Origin: an uncultured Rhodanobacteraceae bacterium
Lineage (GTDB): Bacteria; Pseudomonadota; Gammaproteobacteria; Xanthomonadales; Ahniellaceae
Assembly: GCA_937873105.1 (NCBI GenBank)
Contig: CALMWD010000473.1
Coordinates: 1 to 10,362, forward strand
Length of the DNA: 10,362 bases
Reading direction: 5' to 3'
Position numbers and translations under genes: made by a program. Position 1 is the stretch's first letter, and the number at the start of each line of letters is the position of its first letter. Of the stretch, positions 6,555-10,362 are shown piece after piece. The notes beneath the pieces were generated by a model. That model was not told the origin of the DNA and made no database searches. It was given only the letters and a program-made list of their open reading frames with translations.

Positions 6555-6581
6555 GGTGGCTGGGACAAGCGTTCGCGCGGC

Positions 6582-7538
<957 letters not shown>

Positions 7539-7548
7539 CACGGAATCC

Positions 7549-8916
7549 TCAATCAAGCACGGCGATGGCTTCGGCGAGGCGTTCGACGGCAATGACCTGA
7601 ATGCCGCCCGACGCCTTCTTCGGTGCGTTCGCCTTCGGCACCACGATGCGTTCGAAGCCGTGCGAGGCGGCTTCGCGGATGCGTTCCTCGCCGTTCGGCA
7701 CCGGGCGGATCTCGCCGGCCAGGCCGACTTCGCCGAAGGCGGCGAGGCGATGGCCGAGCGCGCGGTTGCGGAAACTCGACAGGGCCGCGAGCAGCACCGG
7801 CAGGTCGGCCGCGGTTTCCTGCACGCGGATGCCGCCGACCACGTTGACGAACACGTCCTGGTCGTAGAGCGCGAAGCCGCCGTGCTTGTGCAGCACCGCG
7901 AGCAGCATGGCCAGGCGGTTCTGCTCAAGACCCAGCGCGACGCGACGCGGATTCGCGAGCGGCGAGTGATCGACCAGCGCCTGGACTTCCACGAGCAAGG
8001 GGCGCGTGCCTTCGCGCGTGACCATGATGGCGCTGCCCGGCGTCGGTTGCTCGTGGCTGGACAGGAAGATCGCCGACGGGTTCGGCACCTCGCGCAGGCC
8101 CTTGTCGCCCATCGCGAACACGCCGAGTTCGTTGACCGCGCCGAAGCGGTTCTTGAAGGCGCGCAACACGCGGAAGCGGCTGCCGGCCTCGCCTTCGAAG
8201 TAGAGCACCGCATCGACCATGTGTTCGAGCACGCGCGGACCGGCGATGCCGCCTTCCTTGGTGACGTGACCGATCAGGAACACGGCGCAGCCGGCTTCCT
8301 TCGCGTAGCGCACCAGGCGCGCCGCCGATTCGCGCACCTGCGACACCGAACCCGGTGCCGACTCGATCAGTTCCGAATACATGGTCTGGATCGAGTCGAT
8401 CACGAGGAAGTCGGGCTTCTGCGCCTTCGCGGTGTCGAGGATGCGCTCGATGCCGGTGTCGGCCAGTGCGTCGATGGCATCGAGCGACAGACCGAGCCGG
8501 CGCGCCCGCGCCGCGACCTGACCCAGACTTTCCTCGCCGGTCACGTACAGCGTCTTCGAGCGTCCGGCGAGTGCGGCCAGCGCCTGCAGCACCAGGGTCG
8601 ACTTGCCGATGCCGGGATCGCCGCCGATCAGCACCACCGAACCGCGCACCAGGCCGCCGCCGAGCACGCGGTCGAGTTCGCCGATGCCGATCAGCGTCCG
8701 TTGTTCCTCGGATTCCGACACCTTTGCCAGCGGCGTGACCAGGGCACTGCCGCCACCGGCGTAACCGCCGCGCGCCTCCGCCTTCGCCGATTTCCCCGAA
8801 GCCAGACGCACCTCGGACAGCGTGTTCCAGGCCTGGCACTCCGTGCACTGCCCCTGCCACTTCGAATATTCCGCGCCGCAGTCGTTGCAGACGTAGGCGG
8901 TCTTGGCCTTGGCCAT
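7549..8916 (-). CDS. radA: DNA repair protein RadA (Sms), RecA-like branch-migration ATPase
   Basis: Cytosolic recombination factor of 455 aa, full length, acting with RecA on branched intermediates and D-loops. The N-terminal C4 zinc finger has C10, C13, C24 and C27. The RecA-like ATPase core has Walker A GGDPGIGKST (98-107), Walker B FLVIDSIQT (170-178, D174) and the RadA-specific KNRFG motif (255-259). A C-terminal Lon-protease-like domain includes VVGGIRVQETAADLPVLLAA and GEVGLAGEIRPVPNGEERI, without a protease active site expected in this family. ATG 8916 follows GAGGA at an 8-base spacing and lies 4 bases after the alr stop, so radA appears to be translated from the same mRNA as alr. 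The downstream antiporter starts 10 bases after its stop. Confidence 0.97.
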   Translation of the reverse strand: MAKAKTAYVCNDCGAEYSKWQGQCTECQAWNTLSEVRLASGKSAKAEARGGYAGGGSALVTPLAKVSESEEQRTLIGIGELDRVLGGGLVRGSVVLIGGDPGIGKSTLVLQALAALAGRSKTLYVTGEESLGQVAARARRLGLSLDAIDALADTGIERILDTAKAQKPDFLVIDSIQTMYSELIESAPGSVSQVRESAARLVRYAKEAGCAVFLIGHVTKEGGIAGPRVLEHMVDAVLYFEGEAGSRFRVLRAFKNRFGAVNELGVFAMGDKGLREVPNPSAIFLSSHEQPTPGSAIMVTREGTRPLLVEVQALVDHSPLANPRRVALGLEQNRLAMLLAVLHKHGGFALYDQDVFVNVVGGIRVQETAADLPVLLAALSSFRNRALGHRLAAFGEVGLAGEIRPVPNGEERIREAASHGFERIVVPKANAPKKASGGIQVIAVERLAEAIAVLD

Positions 8917-8920
8917 GCGT

Positions 8921-10000
8921 TCAGTCCTCGTCTTCGAGGAAGAGGACGCGGCGGGTGATGCCGCAGGTGAGTTCGTAGCTGATGGTGCCGGCCGCGGCAG
9001 CGATGCGTTCGACGGGAAGATCGGGCCCCCAGAGCAGGACGCGGTCGTTGACGCGGGCTTCGGGATGGGCGCGCAGGTCGATCATCATCAGGTCCATCGA
9101 GACACGGCCGACGATGGGCGCCACGCGCCCATTCAGCAATACCGGCGTGCCGGACGCGGCGCTGCGCGGGTAGCCGTCGCCGTAGCCGATCGCGACGACG
9201 CCGATGTCCATGTCCTCCGGACATTCGTAAAGCCCGCCGTAACCGACGCGTTCGCCCCTGCCGACGCGGTTGATGGCGATCAGTTTGCTGGACAGGCTCA
9301 TGGCCGGGCGGAAGCCGTCGTCGGCACCGCAACGATTGCGCTCGACGCTGAGGCCGTACAGGGCGCCGCCGGCGCGGACCCAGTCCTGGCGTGCATCGGG
9401 GCAATGCACGATGGCCGCGGAGTTCGCGATCGAATGCGCCAGCGGGGCCGACGTGGCCGACGCGAAGCGCGCCAGTTGCTCGCGCGTGGCCGGCATCGCG
9501 GGTTCGTCCGAGCGTGCGAAATGGCTCATCAGCACGATGTCGGCATGCACGTTCGGCTGGGAGCGCAGGCGTGCGAGCAGGGCGTCGGTGTGCGCCGGAT
9601 CGAAACCAAGCCGGTGCATGCCGGTGTCGAGCTTGAGCCAGACCCGCAACGGTCGCGCGTCGCGATCGGCGGCGATCAGGTCGAGTTGGTGCGCGTGGTG
9701 CACGACGATGTCGAGCTCCAGCCGGCGCACTTCCAGCAGGTCGCCGGCTTCGTCGATGCCGGACAACACGACGATGCGATGGGCGATGCCGGCCGCACGC
9801 AGGCGCTGGCCGTCGGCGATGGCGGCGACGCCGTAGGCATCGGCCCCGGAGAGCGCCCGTGCCACCCGTTCCAGGCCGTGGCCGTAGCCGTCGGCCTTGA
9901 CCACGGCCATCACCCGGCTGCGCGGCGCCAGGACGCGGATCCGCGCCAGGTTGTGCCGCAACGCGCCGAGATGGATGGTCGCGAGCGCCGATCGGCTCAT
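8921..10000 (-). CDS. alr: Alanine racemase
   Basis: PLP-dependent enzyme of 359 aa, the usual length, converting L-alanine to D-alanine for peptidoglycan. The PLP lysine is K35 in [10 protein letters not shown], and the catalytic tyrosine of the partner subunit is Y254 in RVGYGGLY. Other family landmarks are [11 protein letters not shown] (123-133), MSHFARSD (158-165), IGYGDGYPR and [11 protein letters not shown]. The usual RPG motif before LYG reads RAGGALYG (209-216), a Pro-to-Ala change. The start overlaps the dnaB stop as ATGA at 9997-10000, with GGGAG six bases upstream inside dnaB. The dnaB-alr order matches that of E. coli and other gammaproteobacteria. Whether this is the only racemase (alr) or a catabolic copy (dadX) cannot be told from one window, but the neighbour dnaB favours alr. 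Confidence 0.97.
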   Translation of the reverse strand: MSRSALATIHLGALRHNLARIRVLAPRSRVMAVVKADGYGHGLERVARALSGADAYGVAAIADGQRLRAAGIAHRIVVLSGIDEAGDLLEVRRLELDIVVHHAHQLDLIAADRDARPLRVWLKLDTGMHRLGFDPAHTDALLARLRSQPNVHADIVLMSHFARSDEPAMPATREQLARFASATSAPLAHSIANSAAIVHCPDARQDWVRAGGALYGLSVERNRCGADDGFRPAMSLSSKLIAINRVGRGERVGYGGLYECPEDMDIGVVAIGYGDGYPRSAASGTPVLLNGRVAPIVGRVSMDLMMIDLRAHPEARVNDRVLLWGPDLPVERIAAAAGTISYELTCGITRRVLFLEDED

Positions 10001-10362
10001 TCGAAGCTCCCGGCGAAACCGGCGGAGGCGTGATTCTCGAACTTGGTGTAGTGGCCGAGGAAGGTCAGCTTGCAGGTGCCGGTCGGGCCGTTACGCTGCT
10101 TGCCGATGATCACCTCGGCCAGGCCCTTGTCCGGCGATTCCTTGTTGTAGTACTCGTCGCGGTAGATGAAGACGATGACGTCGGCGTCCTGCTCGATGGC
10201 GCCCGATTCGCGCAAATCCGAGATCATGGGCCGCTTGTCCGAACGCTCCTCGACCTTGCGGTTGAGCTGGGACAGGGCGATGACCGGCACTTCCAGCTCC
10301 TTGGCCAGGGCTTTCAAATTGCGCGAGATGTCGGAAATCTCCTGCTCGCGGGAGTCGCTCTT
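9997..10362 (-). CDS. dnaB: Replicative DNA helicase DnaB, C-terminal end (partial)
   Basis: The last 121 residues of the hexameric replicative helicase that unwinds DNA ahead of the fork; the rest lies beyond the right edge. The visible part belongs to the RecA-like C-terminal motor. It includes [17 protein letters not shown], the helicase motif [19 protein letters not shown], then [15 protein letters not shown] with the nearby YRDEYYN, and [10 protein letters not shown], where the arginine is the likely inter-subunit arginine finger. The reading frame is open to the window edge, and the stop overlaps the alr start by 4 bases. It is the first visible member of the dnaB-alr-radA-antiporter run, so the operon's promoter is probably outside the window. 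Confidence 0.97.
   Translation of the reverse strand, partial: KSDSREQEISDISRNLKALAKELEVPVIALSQLNRKVEERSDKRPMISDLRESGAIEQDADVIVFIYRDEYYNKESPDKGLAEVIIGKQRNGPTGTCKLTFLGHYTKFENHASAGFAGSFE

Noticed and set aside
6287..6568. A 93-codon frame overlapping the 85-aa gene on the same strand
   Set aside because: Its Pro/Ser/Arg/Cys-rich product looks non-coding, while the 85-aa frame has balanced composition.

Overview
The window is a GC-rich, densely packed bacterial chromosome segment (roughly two thirds G+C by eye). A dnaB-alr gene pair, a TonB-dependent copper receptor and a RegB/RegA redox two-component pair point to a proteobacterium. My best guess is Gammaproteobacteria, possibly Lysobacterales/Xanthomonadales, but nothing here fixes the genus. 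There are no rRNAs, tRNAs, CRISPR arrays, insertion sequences or phage genes, and no gene-free stretch longer than about 185 bases.

Left part (1-3885). An OprC/NosA-type copper receptor runs leftward out of the window. It diverges, across only about 58 bases, from a RegB-like redox sensor kinase whose stop overlaps the start of its RegA-like Fis-type regulator by 4 bases. A zinc- and probably NADPH-dependent alcohol dehydrogenase of the YahK/CAD type follows on the same strand. RegB-type kinases control respiration and terminal oxidases, which need copper, so the copper receptor beside this pair is the most suggestive arrangement in the window.

Middle (3904-6554). A periplasmic PQQ-dependent aldose sugar dehydrogenase converges on the alcohol dehydrogenase, with hairpins at the junction. 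It diverges from a small NTF2/SnoaL-fold protein. That gene overlaps tail-to-tail a leftward YcxB-like two-helix membrane protein, which sits behind an unrecognised 85-residue protein. The YcxB-like gene is visibly less GC-rich and looks like accessory DNA.

Right part (6582-10362). All genes run leftward: the end of dnaB, then alr, radA and a YrbG-type calcium/sodium antiporter. They have overlaps or gaps of about 4-10 bases, so this looks like a single housekeeping operon joining replication, D-alanine supply, recombination repair and cation exchange. The two accessory genes lie downstream in the same direction and could be read through.

I found no clearly new multi-gene system. The best leads are the copper receptor/RegBA divergon with its unusual start-codon geometry and palindromes, and a RegB homologue that lacks the usual acidic residue next to its phospho-accepting histidine.
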